Of a DNA stretch of 17,429 nucleotides, positions 1-7,041 are shown in pieces. The stretch's first letter is position 1; each line of letters begins with the position of its first letter. Position numbers and translations under genes: made by a program. The stretch comes from Paracoccaceae bacterium (GTDB lineage: Bacteria > Pseudomonadota > Alphaproteobacteria > Rhodobacterales > Rhodobacteraceae): NCBI GenBank assembly GCA_007119835.1, contig SKOX01000051.1:1-17429 (forward strand), written 5' to 3'. The notes beneath the pieces were generated by a model. That model had not been told where the DNA came from. It ran no database searches and saw nothing but the letters and a program-made list of their open reading frames with translations.

Positions 1-1058
1 GCCGCCTCGACGTCCCGCCGCTCGGCATTCAGTCGCTCGAGCCGCTCGGCCAGCGCGGCGGCCTCGTGCGGGTCGTCGGTGGCGAGCAGCCGCGCCCCGA
101 GATCGGCGGTGCCGACGCGTCCGCCGGCATTCACCCGCGGCCCGAAGACGAAGCCGAGGGCATAGGTGGTCGGCGGCCCGCCGAGACGGGCGCTCCCCGC
201 GAGCGCCGCGAGCCCGGGCCGAAGGCAGCCGCGCATGACGCGCAGCCCCTGGCGGACGAAGGCGCGGTTGACCCCGGTGAGCGGCGAGACGTCGGCGACG
301 GTCGCGAGCGCGACCAGATCGAGGAGCGGCATCAGGTCGGGCGGCTCCCGCCCCTCCCGCCGCAGCACGCGGTTCGCCGCGACGAGAAGCAGGAAGACGA
401 CGCCGGCGGCGCAGAGCTGGCCGAGCGCCCCGTCCTCGTCGGCGCGATTGGGGTTCACCACCGCCAGCGCCGGCGGCAGGGTCGGCGTGCCCTGGTGGTG
501 GTCGATCACCACGACGTCGCAGGCCGCCGCATCGAGGGGTGCCGCGCCGTGGGTGCCGCAATCGACGCAGACGACGAGGTCGTGCGCCGCACCGAGCGAG
601 CGCATCGCCGCGGCGTTCGGCCCGTAGCCCTCGGCGATGCGGTCGGGCACGTAGACCGTTGCCGGCCGCCCCTGAACCCGGAGCCAACGCGCGAGCAGTG
701 CCGCCGAAGCCCCGCCGTCCACGTCGTAGTCCGCGAAGACGGCGATCCGTTCCGACCGTACGACCGCGCGGACGAGACGCTCGGCTGCGGCGTCCATGTC
801 CCGGAGCGCCGACGGGTCGGGCAGCAGGTCCCGCAACGTGGGCGCGAGATAGGCCGCCGCAGCCGACGGCGCCAGGCCCCGGCGCGCGAGCACCCGCGCC
901 ACCGCGTCCGCGATGCCCGCCGACTGGGCGATCGCCTGCGCCAGCCGGTCCTCATCCGGCGACAGCCCCGCCCAGCGGCAATCGCACAGCGATCGCTCCA
1001 CGCCGAGAAGCGGCGGCGTGTCGCCTGCCTCCGGCAGTGCCGCGGCCGCGACGGTCAC
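1..1058 (-). CDS. recJ: Single-stranded-DNA-specific exonuclease RecJ (N-terminal ~352 residues; C-terminus beyond left edge)
   Basis: RecJ is the 5'-3' single-strand DNA exonuclease used in recombinational and mismatch repair. Reading the minus strand, I see the DHH phosphoesterase signature in order: FADYDVDG (about residues 107-114), CVDCGTH, VVVIDHHQG with the DHH triad at residues 186-188, and the DHHA1-side motif GPRVNAGGRVG near residue 310. These aspartates and histidines bind the catalytic Mn/Mg ions. The N-terminus contains LLGVERSL and LAPTLRDLLPDP, typical of alphaproteobacterial RecJ. The frame is open back to a TAG near 1141. I chose the GTG at 1056-1058 because AGG lies about 9 bases upstream and it places the family N-terminus about 16 residues in. 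No ATG precedes the conserved block. The family is usually about 570-590 residues, so roughly 40% is missing off the window. It follows glpX by 87 bp and is probably co-transcribed with it. Confidence 0.95.
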   Translation of the reverse strand, partial: MTVAAAALPEAGDTPPLLGVERSLCDCRWAGLSPDEDRLAQAIAQSAGIADAVARVLARRGLAPSAAAAYLAPTLRDLLPDPSALRDMDAAAERLVRAVVRSERIAVFADYDVDGGASAALLARWLRVQGRPATVYVPDRIAEGYGPNAAAMRSLGAAHDLVVCVDCGTHGAAPLDAAACDVVVIDHHQGTPTLPPALAVVNPNRADEDGALGQLCAAGVVFLLLVAANRVLRREGREPPDLMPLLDLVALATVADVSPLTGVNRAFVRQGLRVMRGCLRPGLAALAGSARLGGPPTTYALGFVFGPRVNAGGRVGTADLGARLLATDDPHEAAALAERLERLNAERRDVEA

Positions 1059-1145
1059 AGCCCGCCTCGGTGCAGCACCCTGCCCTCGTGCGAGGCGGCG
1101 CCAATCGCAGCGCGGTCGCCGGGCCGATCCACGGCCACGTCCGGC

Positions 1146-2111
1146 CTACTGGTTCTTCTGGCGATAGTAGAGACGCCGGACCGATCCGGACTTGGAGCGC
1201 ATGAGGATCGTCTCGGTCTCGAGCCACTCGCCGTCGCGCCGCGCGCCCTTGACCACCGAGCCGTCGGTGACGCCGGTCGCCGAGAAGATCACGTGCTCGC
1301 GCACCATTTCGTCGCGGGTGTATATCCGGTCGAGGTCCTCGATGCCGTGGCCCTTGGCGCGCTGGCGCTCCTCGTCGTTGCGGAAGAGCAGCCGGCCCTG
1401 CATCTGCCCGCCCATGCACTTCATCGCGGCGGCGGCGAGCACGCCCTCGGGCGCGCCGCCCGAGCCCATGTACATGTCGATGCCGGTGAGATGCGTCTCG
1501 GCACAGTGGATCACGCCTGCGACGTCACCGTCGGTGATCAGCCGGATGCGGGCGCCGGTCGACCGGATCTCGCGCACGAGTTCGCCGTGGCGCGGCCGCT
1601 CGAGCACGCAGACCATGATGTCGTGCGGCTCGCAGCCCTTGGCGCGGGCGAGCGTCTGGATGCGCTCGGTGGGCGACATCTCGAGCGTGATGAGGCCCTC
1701 GGGGTAGCCGGCACCGATGGCGAGCTTGTCCATGTAGACGTCGGGCGCGTTCAGCATCGAGCCGCGCGGCCCCATGGCGATGACGGCGAGCGCGTTCGGC
1801 ATGTCCTTGGCGGTCAGGGTCGTGCCCTCGAGCGGGTCGAGGGCGATGTCGACGGCGGGGCCGTGCCCGGTGCCGACCTCCTCGCCGATGTAGAGCATCG
1901 GCGCCTCGTCGCGCTCGCCCTCGCCTATGACGACGACGCCCTGGATGTCGAGCATGTCGAGCTGGGTGCGCATCGCGTCGACGGCGGCCTGGTCGGCGGC
2001 CTTCTCGTCGCCCGATCCGATGAGCTTGGCCGCCGCGATCGCCGCCTGCTCGGAGACGCGGGCGAGCCCGAGCGAGAGCATCCGGTCGGCGAAGATGATG
2101 TCGTCTGCCAT
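1146..2111 (-). CDS. glpX: Class II fructose-1,6-bisphosphatase GlpX
   Basis: GlpX hydrolyses fructose-1,6-bisphosphate to fructose-6-phosphate (gluconeogenesis). In autotrophic or methylotrophic relatives it can also act on sedoheptulose-1,7-bisphosphate. The 321-residue product has the normal family length. Visible signatures are IGEGERDEAPML (62-73), DPLEGTTL (92-99, metal and substrate phosphate site), DGD (194-196) and GSGGAPEG (216-223), the lithium-sensitive phosphatase fold motifs. The ATG at 2109-2111 is preceded by GAGG six bases away. The frame runs open further upstream to about 2459, but that extension is arginine/proline-rich and unlike the family. It sits 87 bp before recJ on the same strand, a pairing common in Rhodobacterales (from memory). 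Upstream is a hairpin behind the lipoprotein gene and a 16-bp palindrome, suggesting its own regulated promoter. Confidence 0.97.
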   Translation of the reverse strand: MADDIIFADRMLSLGLARVSEQAAIAAAKLIGSGDEKAADQAAVDAMRTQLDMLDIQGVVVIGEGERDEAPMLYIGEEVGTGHGPAVDIALDPLEGTTLTAKDMPNALAVIAMGPRGSMLNAPDVYMDKLAIGAGYPEGLITLEMSPTERIQTLARAKGCEPHDIMVCVLERPRHGELVREIRSTGARIRLITDGDVAGVIHCAETHLTGIDMYMGSGGAPEGVLAAAAMKCMGGQMQGRLLFRNDEERQRAKGHGIEDLDRIYTRDEMVREHVIFSATGVTDGSVVKGARRDGEWLETETILMRSKSGSVRRLYYRQKNQ

Positions 2112-2157
2112 GGCGGGCGGTCCTCGTGACGCTGAACGGTTTTCCAGCCTCCATAGG

Positions 2158-2173
2158 CCATGACGCGTCATGG
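2158..2173. promoter_or_regulatory. 16-bp perfect palindrome upstream of glpX (candidate operator)
   Basis: CCATGACGCGTCATGG is its own reverse complement over all 16 bases. It lies in the 122-bp non-coding gap between the lipoprotein gene and glpX, centred about 54 bases upstream of the glpX ATG. On the minus strand it is followed closely by CCTATGGAG, which could be a weak -10. A homodimeric repressor or activator could use such a site. The binding protein is unknown and the role is inferred from symmetry and position only. Confidence 0.45.
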
Positions 2174-2200
2174 GGAAAGCCGGAAGTCCCTCCGCCAGCA

Positions 2201-2231
2201 GCCGCGCGTGATCCTTCCGCGGACGCGCGGC
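2201..2231 (-). terminator. GC-rich hairpin just after the lipoprotein gene
   Basis: A 9-bp perfect stem (GCCGCGCGT at 2201-2209 paired with ACGCGCGGC at 2223-2231) with a 13-base loop begins two bases past the lipoprotein stop codon. No T-run follows on the minus strand, so it is a weak intrinsic terminator at best, or an mRNA 3'-end stabiliser separating this gene from glpX. Confidence 0.4.
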
Positions 2232-2233
2232 GG

Positions 2234-2422
2234 TCAGAGGCAGATGCCGTCGATCAGCACGCCGCCGTCTCCGCCGTCGTCGCAGCGGCGGAGAACAATC
2301 GGCTGGGGCACGGCCGCAACGGGCGTCGGCGCCGCGAGCGGCGCGGCCGCGGGGGGCGACGCCGGTGCGCAGGCGGGCAGGATCAGCGCGAGAGGGACAA
2401 GCGGGAGGACGGCGCGGAACAT
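2234..2422 (-). CDS. Small predicted lipoprotein (62 aa), function unknown
   Basis: This short product starts with a basic residue and a hydrophobic stretch (MFRAVLPLVPLALILPAC). LPAC at residues 15-18 forms a lipobox, so Cys18 would be lipidated by the Lol/Lgt pathway and the protein anchored to a membrane on the periplasmic side. The rest is alanine/proline-rich and ends in CDDGGDGGVLIDGICL, with two cysteines that could form a disulfide. The frame can extend upstream, but the added part is not signal-like. The ATG at 2420-2422 has only a poor Shine-Dalgarno match. A plausible promoter (TTGACA, 18-bp spacer, GATCAT) lies just upstream. I do not recognise a family. Being this short, it could be a chance open frame, but the combination of signal peptide, lipobox and promoter argues that it is real. 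Confidence 0.6.
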   Translation of the reverse strand: MFRAVLPLVPLALILPACAPASPPAAAPLAAPTPVAAVPQPIVLRRCDDGGDGGVLIDGICL

Positions 2423-2458
2423 GGGCGATACTCGCTTCAAACGGGAAAACCGCCGACA

Positions 2459-2488
2459 ATGATCGTGCTGCGCATGGCCACCTGTCAA
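2459..2488 (-). promoter_or_regulatory. Candidate sigma-70-type promoter for the lipoprotein gene
   Basis: On the minus strand a perfect -35 TTGACA (2483-2488) is followed by an 18-bp spacer and GATCAT (2459-2464), which matches 4 of 6 consensus -10 bases. Transcription would start near 2452, giving a leader of about 30 nt before the ATG at 2422. It lies between the ExoD-family stop and the lipoprotein start. Confidence 0.4.
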
Positions 2489-2510
2489 GCGTCCGCCGGT
2501 GGGGCGCCGG

Positions 2511-3254
2511 TCAGGCAGCGAGGAAATGGACGCCGAGGACAAGCGCGAGCGCCACGGCGGCGGTGACCGCCACCGCGGCGAGGCCGAGGCCGACGCCCGC
2601 CAGCGTCACGAGGCCGTCCCGCTCGACGAGGCCGACGCCGGTGACCAGGAGCGCCACGGCCGGCATCCAGCCCGACAGCGGGAATGGCAGGAAGAGCGCG
2701 ACCGAGACCGCGAGCAGCACCAGGCCGATCGCCTGCTCGTTGCGCGGCGCGAAGACGATCCGGTGGCGCGGCCGCACGATCCGCTCGATCGGACGGAAGA
2801 GCGGGCGCAGGCGCATGACGACCTTCTGGAAGCGCTTTCGCCCGACCTCGCGGCGCATCACCGCCTGCGGCAGTCGCAGCTTCGGCAGGCCGAGCGCCAT
2901 CTGGGCGGCGACCAGCATCAGGGGCAGCGACATGATCATGGAGCCGAGCGGCATCGGGATCAGGTTGATCAGCGCGAAAAGCACGATGCACCAGCCGAAG
3001 GAGCGGTCCCCCAGCGTCCCGACCAGATCGCCCACCGTCATCCCGTCGCCACAGTTGCGCGGACCCGCGGCGCGCACCAGCCGTCGCGACAACGGGCGCG
3101 GGATGGGCCGACCGGGTGCCAGGGTCAGGATGGGTGGTTTTGCTAGGGGCGGCATCGGCAACTCGAATCGCGTCTCGAACAAGGAAAGGCGCGCCGCTCC
3201 TGCCGACACGCCCGAGCCAAGCGTCGCCGGCGCGGTCGGCTTCGGCTCGGACAT
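2511..3254 (-). CDS. ExoD-family (exopolysaccharide synthesis ExoD-like) integral membrane protein
   Basis: The 247-residue product matches the ExoD family, named for a Sinorhizobium gene whose mutants are affected in exopolysaccharide production and alkali tolerance. The biochemical activity of the family is not established. The recognisable domain begins near residue 54 (LSRRLVRAAG). It continues with MTVGDLVGTLGDRSFGW, the hydrophobic INLIPMPLGSMIMSLPLML (97-115), a basic loop (R134-R163) and a C-terminal pair of membrane segments (about 174-245, including LFLPFPLSGWMPA). The first ~50 residues are a proline/alanine-rich extension. The ATG at 3254 has AGG six to eight bases upstream. ATG at 3155 (Met34) is an alternative start with weaker ribosome-binding sequence. 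It is on the same strand as the TRAP genes but 131 bp away, so probably a separate unit. Confidence 0.88.
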   Translation of the reverse strand: MSEPKPTAPATLGSGVSAGAARLSLFETRFELPMPPLAKPPILTLAPGRPIPRPLSRRLVRAAGPRNCGDGMTVGDLVGTLGDRSFGWCIVLFALINLIPMPLGSMIMSLPLMLVAAQMALGLPKLRLPQAVMRREVGRKRFQKVVMRLRPLFRPIERIVRPRHRIVFAPRNEQAIGLVLLAVSVALFLPFPLSGWMPAVALLVTGVGLVERDGLVTLAGVGLGLAAVAVTAAVALALVLGVHFLAA

Positions 3255-3328
3255 CGCCTGTCACCCCGCGGCCACCCTCAGCTTCGCAGTAGGTGGGTAG
3301 AACGACTTGCTTTGCAAGCCTCCCGGCG

Positions 3329-3351
3329 CGGCGGCGTCAGGTACGCCGCCG
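3329..3351 (-). terminator. Hairpin downstream of the TRAP operon
   Basis: A 9-bp perfect stem (CGGCGGCGT / ACGCCGCCG) with a 5-base loop lies 35 bases past the large-permease stop codon. There is no clear T-run on the minus strand. A second small hairpin (CTTGC-TTT-GCAAG, 3306-3318) follows. Together these are the likeliest end of the TRAP transcript, but the evidence is structural only. Confidence 0.4.
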
Positions 3352-3385
3352 AAGTGTGCCCCCGCTGCCGCGCCTGTATCGGGGG

Positions 3386-4744
3386 TCAGCCGAACATCAG
3401 CCGCGGCAGCCAGAGCACGAGGTCGGGGAACTCGAAGACGAGAAAGACCGCGAAGACCTGGCAGAGCACGAAGGGGATGACGCCCTTGTAGATGTCCGTG
3501 ATCCCGACCTCCGGAGGCGCCACGCCCTTCAGATAGAAGAGCGAGAAGCCGACGGGCGGCGTCAGGAACGACGTCTGCAGCGTCACCGCGAAGAGCACGA
3601 CGAACCAGGTCAGGTCAAAGCCGAGCGCCTGCACCACCGGGTAGACCAGCGGCAGGATGATCAGCGAGATCTCCAGCCAGTCGAGGAAGAAGCCCGACAG
3701 GAAGGTGATGAACAGGATCGTCAGCACGATCCCGTTCGGTCCGAACGGGATCGCCTGGAGCGCGCCGGCGATGAAGGCATCCCCCCCGAGCTGGCGCAGC
3801 ACGACGGCGAAGATCGTCGCGCCGAGGAAGATGCCGAAGATGAAGGCGGTGGTGACGGTGGTCTTCTCCACAACCTCCTTCAGAACGGCGTAGGTGAACC
3901 GGCGGTTCGCAATGGCAAGCAGTGTTGCGCCGAAGGCGCCGAGGCCGCTTGCCTCGGTCGGGGTCGCGATCCCGAAGAAGATCGACCCGAGCACCGCGAA
4001 GATGAGGAGGAGCGGCGGCAGCACCGCCAGAAGGGTGTCGCGGACCAGTTCCCAGGTCACAGGCTCGAGGTCGGTCGGCCGCGGCGCGGCGGAGGTGAAG
4101 CGCGCCATCAGCAGGATGTAGACGAGGTAGATCACCCCGAGCATCAGGCCGGGCACAAGCGCCCCGAAGAACAGGTTGCCGACCGACATGGAGAGCTGGT
4201 CGGCCATGATGATCAGCATGATCGAGGGAGGAATGAGGATGCCCAGCGTGCCTGCCGAGCAGATCACGCCTGAGGCCAGACCCTTGCTGTAGCCGTGCCG
4301 GAGCATGATCGGCATCGACAGCATCGCGAGCAGCACGACCGAGGCGCCGACGATGCCGGTCGATGCGGCGAGAAGGATGCCGATCAGCACGACGGCGAGC
4401 GCAAGACCACCCCGGAAACGACCGAAGAGCTTGACGAAATTCACCATCAGCTTCTCGGTGACGCCCGAGCGCTCGAGCATCAGGCCCATGAAGATGAACA
4501 TCGGCAGCGCGACCAGGATCCAGTTCGACATCTGCGCGTAGATGCGCTGGACGAAGATGCCGTAGATGCGCCAGCTGGTCAGGAAGTTGGTGTCCCAGTC
4601 GAGATATTCGAAGCCCAGGACCGCGATCACCGAGAAGAGCACGCCGACACCCGCGAGGATCCAGGCGATCGGGAACCCCGTGAAGAGGAGCGCGATGAAG
4701 CTGACGAGCATCGCGATCACGAGGATTTCGTTGGTCTCGAACAT
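3386..4744 (-). CDS. dctM: TRAP transporter large permease (DctM type; TakM/FcbT3-like)
   Basis: This is the large membrane subunit of a tripartite ATP-independent periplasmic transporter, which uses a Na+ or H+ gradient to import an organic acid delivered by the binding protein. The 452 residues are almost wholly hydrophobic, consistent with about 12 membrane segments. Characteristic stretches include MFIFMGLMLERSGV, STGIVGASVVLLAMLSMPIM and the C-terminal QTSFLTPPVGFSLFYLKGVA. The last is typical of the subgroup annotated as mannitol/chloroaromatic transporters, which also holds the 2-oxoacid transporter TakPQM. ATG at 4744 has GAGGA six bases upstream. It is last in the operon, 62 bp after the small permease. 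The gene symbol is generic; the substrate cannot be read from this subunit. Confidence 0.95.
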   Translation of the reverse strand: MFETNEILVIAMLVSFIALLFTGFPIAWILAGVGVLFSVIAVLGFEYLDWDTNFLTSWRIYGIFVQRIYAQMSNWILVALPMFIFMGLMLERSGVTEKLMVNFVKLFGRFRGGLALAVVLIGILLAASTGIVGASVVLLAMLSMPIMLRHGYSKGLASGVICSAGTLGILIPPSIMLIIMADQLSMSVGNLFFGALVPGLMLGVIYLVYILLMARFTSAAPRPTDLEPVTWELVRDTLLAVLPPLLLIFAVLGSIFFGIATPTEASGLGAFGATLLAIANRRFTYAVLKEVVEKTTVTTAFIFGIFLGATIFAVVLRQLGGDAFIAGALQAIPFGPNGIVLTILFITFLSGFFLDWLEISLIILPLVYPVVQALGFDLTWFVVLFAVTLQTSFLTPPVGFSLFYLKGVAPPEVGITDIYKGVIPFVLCQVFAVFLVFEFPDLVLWLPRLMFG

Positions 4745-4806
4745 TGACTGTCCTCGTGCGGATCGTTCGTTTTATGGCTTCCGTCCGGTCGGCGGCAGGC
4801 GTGGGC

Positions 4807-5538
4807 TCAGGCGGTTCGGGGCCTCGGCAGGCCGAAGAGAAAGGCGGTCACCCGCAGGAGCCGTGACAGCGCCGCGAGGCCGAGAAGGGCAAAGGCGACC
4901 AGGATGACCGACTTGATGATCCAGCGGTAGGGCAGCCCGCCGGGCGCCGCCGAGACCTCGCCAAGCTGCCAGGAGCGCACCACGAACGGCCAGCCGTATG
5001 TCAGCATGATGTAGCAGAGCGGCAGCACGAACAGCAGAAGCCCGATGAGCTCGATCCACGCCCGGCCTCGTTTCGAGAAGCGGTCCGCCAGCACGTCGAC
5101 CCGCACATGCCCGTCGAGCTTCAGCGCGTAGGCCAGCCCGATCATCCAGCCGACGGCGTAGAGGTGCCACTGCAGCTCCTCCATCCAGACCATCGAGGTG
5201 CCGATCAGGTAGCGCAGCACAACATTGGCCACGATCAGGATGACCAGGATCACCCAGATCCAGTTGATGACGTAGTGGAAGGCGCCAACGAGGCCGTCGA
5301 TGAGATCCGAAACCACAGTGCGCGGGAAGTCGAGCGCGTGACCGCGCGCCGCCGCAGCGTCGACGGCCTCAAGGTCGAGATTGAGCGACGCCTCGTCCAG
5401 CGCCTTCGGTTCGCCATCCCGGGGCCGCTCGGCCTGCCGGTCGGCGCGCTCCGGAACATCGGCCGGCCGACGCTCCGAATCCGGCCTCCGACCGTCCTCG
5501 GGCGTGCCGCCTTCTCCGGGCCCGCGGTGCTCCGGCAT
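4807..5538 (-). CDS. dctQ: TRAP transporter small permease (DctQ type; TakQ/FcbT2-like)
   Basis: The DctQ subunit pairs with the large permease in the inner membrane. The core has four predicted membrane segments: about 88-112 (INWIWVILVILIVANVV), 121-140 after the conserved WMEELQWHLYAVGW, about 163-182 (LIGLLLFVLPLCYIML), and about 210-235. The motif ALKLDGHVRVDVL is typical of the family. Unusual is a hydrophilic N-terminal extension of about 75-80 residues, rich in Arg, Glu, Asp and Pro, before the first membrane segment. No other plausible start lies between the ATG at 5538 and the core (the next Met is residue 116). The ATG has GGGGGA seven bases upstream, so I kept the long form. It lies 80 bp after the binding-protein gene with a hairpin in the gap. 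Confidence 0.93.
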   Translation of the reverse strand: MPEHRGPGEGGTPEDGRRPDSERRPADVPERADRQAERPRDGEPKALDEASLNLDLEAVDAAAARGHALDFPRTVVSDLIDGLVGAFHYVINWIWVILVILIVANVVLRYLIGTSMVWMEELQWHLYAVGWMIGLAYALKLDGHVRVDVLADRFSKRGRAWIELIGLLLFVLPLCYIMLTYGWPFVVRSWQLGEVSAAPGGLPYRWIIKSVILVAFALLGLAALSRLLRVTAFLFGLPRPRTA

Positions 5539-5559
5539 GACGCTTCCCCCAACTCCCGA

Positions 5560-5584
5560 GGGTCCGGCTCGTGGAGCCGGACCC
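5560..5584 (-). promoter_or_regulatory. Perfect 11-bp intercistronic hairpin between dctP and dctQ
   Basis: GGGTCCGGCTC (5560-5570) and GAGCCGGACCC (5574-5584) pair perfectly around a 3-base loop. The hairpin begins 34 bases past the binding-protein stop and ends 21 bases before the small-permease ATG. There is no T-run, so it resembles an mRNA-stabilising or attenuating element more than a full terminator. Such elements between a binding protein and its permeases are known to let the binding protein be made in excess (as between malE and malF); that role here is inferred. Confidence 0.6.
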
Positions 5585-5618
5585 GGACTGGACGCCGTTC
5601 AGACGCCCGACAAGCTAC

Positions 5619-6722
5619 TTATTCCGCGATTTCCTCGTCGTTGAACACGTTCTCACGCATCCAGTCGCGCGGGAGGTAGCCGAGGTCCTTCCACACGGCG
5701 TGCTCGCGCTGGAACTCGCGCATCGAATCGTGGACGCGGCCGAACATCTCGTCCGCGGCCGAGCGACGCTCCATGACGGTTTCCGTGGCCTCCCAGAAAG
5801 CGAGCAGCGTCTCGTCGTCGAACGTGCCGAGCGTGACGCCCCGCTCCTCGAACCGCGCCAGGACCTCGCCCTGCAGCGCCTCGGCACGGGCGATCGCGTA
5901 GGCGTTGCCCGCCATGCAGGCCATGTCGATCAGCCCCTGGGTCTGCTCCGAAAGGCCTTCCCACACGCCGAGGTTGATGTAGAGGAACTGGTTCGTGGAC
6001 GGCTGGTGCCAGCCGGGGAGATAGTAATACGGCGCAACCTGATAGAAGCCGAGTTGCTCATCGACGGTCGGCAGCGAGAATTCGGTGCCGTCGAGCACGC
6101 CGGTCTCGAGCGCCTGGTAGAGCTCGCCGCCCGGCAGCATCGTGACGGACGCGCCGAACTCGCTGAAGATCTCACCCCCGACGCCCGCGGCACGGAAGCG
6201 GATTCCCTGGAGGTCCGCGACCTCGTCAACCGGCTCCCGGAACCAGCCGCCCGCCTCGGGGCTGATCGTGCCGCAGGGGATCGGGATCACGTCGAACGGC
6301 GCGAATGTCTCGTTGAGAAGGTCGCGGCCGCCGTGGAAATACATCCATGCCAAGTACTCGACCGACTCGAGGCCGAACGGCGTCGCGCCGAAGAGGGCGG
6401 ACGCCGGCACCTGGCCGATCTCGTAGCCCATCCAGCTGTAACCGGCATCGATGGCGCCGGTGGAGACATTCTCGAATACCGAGAGCGCCGGGATGACTGC
6501 GCCGGGCTCCGCGACCTGCAGGTCTATCGCGCCGTCGCTGACCAGGCGCAGCTGATCGGCGACCCATGGCATCGTGTCGCCGAGCGCCGTCAGCGTCGAG
6601 GCGAACGCCATCGGCACCTGCCACCGCACACGGTCGAGTGCTTCGGCCGGCGCCGGAAGGACCAGAAGGCTCACGGCAGCCGCGGACGCCGTGGTCCCAA
6701 GCAGTTTTGTCAATGCGGACAT
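5619..6722 (-). CDS. dctP: TRAP transporter periplasmic substrate-binding protein (DctP family; TakP/FcbT1-like)
   Basis: This 367-residue periplasmic protein captures the substrate for the DctQM permease. A signal peptide is clear: Lys6, a hydrophobic core (ASAAAVSLLVLPA) and a PAEA cleavage site after residue 28. The mature part follows the TakP pattern: LSVFENVSTGAIDAGY, PCGTISPEAGGWF (149-161), IRFRAAGVGGEIF with Arg177 at the position of the family's carboxylate-binding arginine, MLPGGELYQALETGVLDGTEF (Glu214), and YYYLPGWHQP. By analogy the ligand is a small mono- or 2-oxo-carboxylate, but the exact substrate is not readable. ATG at 6722 is preceded by GGGGAG eight bases away. An in-frame ATG at 6737 is possible but has a poorer ribosome site. 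It is the first gene of the operon. Confidence 0.94.
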   Translation of the reverse strand: MSALTKLLGTTASAAAVSLLVLPAPAEALDRVRWQVPMAFASTLTALGDTMPWVADQLRLVSDGAIDLQVAEPGAVIPALSVFENVSTGAIDAGYSWMGYEIGQVPASALFGATPFGLESVEYLAWMYFHGGRDLLNETFAPFDVIPIPCGTISPEAGGWFREPVDEVADLQGIRFRAAGVGGEIFSEFGASVTMLPGGELYQALETGVLDGTEFSLPTVDEQLGFYQVAPYYYLPGWHQPSTNQFLYINLGVWEGLSEQTQGLIDMACMAGNAYAIARAEALQGEVLARFEERGVTLGTFDDETLLAFWEATETVMERRSAADEMFGRVHDSMREFQREHAVWKDLGYLPRDWMRENVFNDEEIAE

Positions 6723-6762
6723 CAATCTACTCCCCATTTGCTTATCATCCTCGTTGCATGCA

Positions 6763-6791
6763 GCGTTACGGACGCCCACCCGGGCTGTCAA
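6763..6791 (-). promoter_or_regulatory. Candidate promoter of the TRAP operon, with adjacent TGCATGCA palindrome
   Basis: On the minus strand a perfect -35 TTGACA (6786-6791) is followed by a 17-bp spacer and a weak -10 TAACGC (6763-6768). The predicted start is near 6756, about 34 nt before the dctP ATG. The 8-bp palindrome TGCATGCA (6755-6762) overlaps that start and could be an operator. The -10 is poor, which would fit an activator-dependent promoter; this is inference. Confidence 0.4.
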
Positions 6792-7041
6792 CAGCGAGGC
6801 CGGCGGGCATCTGCATGACCTCGCGTCCCTTCGTCCGCCGATCCCCCGCGCGCCCGGCCCGGCGCCGAACCTGCACCGGAAGTTGCGGAACATAGAGGCT
6901 GCAGGCGTCGTTAGGGGGGGAGCGAGACCGAAATCACGGCGCGCGGGCTGCGCCTGGTGCCTTTATTTCGCTTGCCGTCGCCCGACCAAAAGAGCTTCGC
7001 GCGGCCCGCCGCCAAGCTCAGTTGAAGAGAAAGGAAGGATC
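6792..7041. other. Rest of the gene-free divergent region between the TRAP operon and the small membrane-protein genes
   Basis: Together with the dctP leader and promoter this makes about 320 bp without a credible gene. It is GC-rich with a G-run near 6913-6920. An AT-richer patch CTTTATTTCG near 6960-6970 could include a -10 for the plus-strand gene at 7042, but I found no matching -35. The right end holds the strong ribosome site AAGGAAGG (7031-7038). Confidence 0.5.

Noticed and set aside
66..2129. Very long plus-strand open frame (687 codons) across recJ and glpX
   Set aside because: It is antisense to two clear conserved genes. Its Arg/His/Gly-rich product has no family features, and such frames are expected opposite GC-rich codons.
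3293..4273. Long plus-strand open frame opposite the TRAP large permease, product rich in Asp/Glu/Arg/Gln
   Set aside because: It is the mirror image of hydrophobic codons in a membrane protein; no start signal and the opposite strand is a certain gene.
5571..6818. Plus-strand open frame opposite the TRAP binding protein
   Set aside because: It is antisense to a well-supported gene with signal peptide and family motifs, and lacks its own recognisable domain.
6574..7041. In-frame upstream extension of the 117-aa membrane protein (to 273 aa)
   Set aside because: It overlaps dctP antisense and its promoter, while a near-perfect ribosome site sits right before the ATG at 7042.
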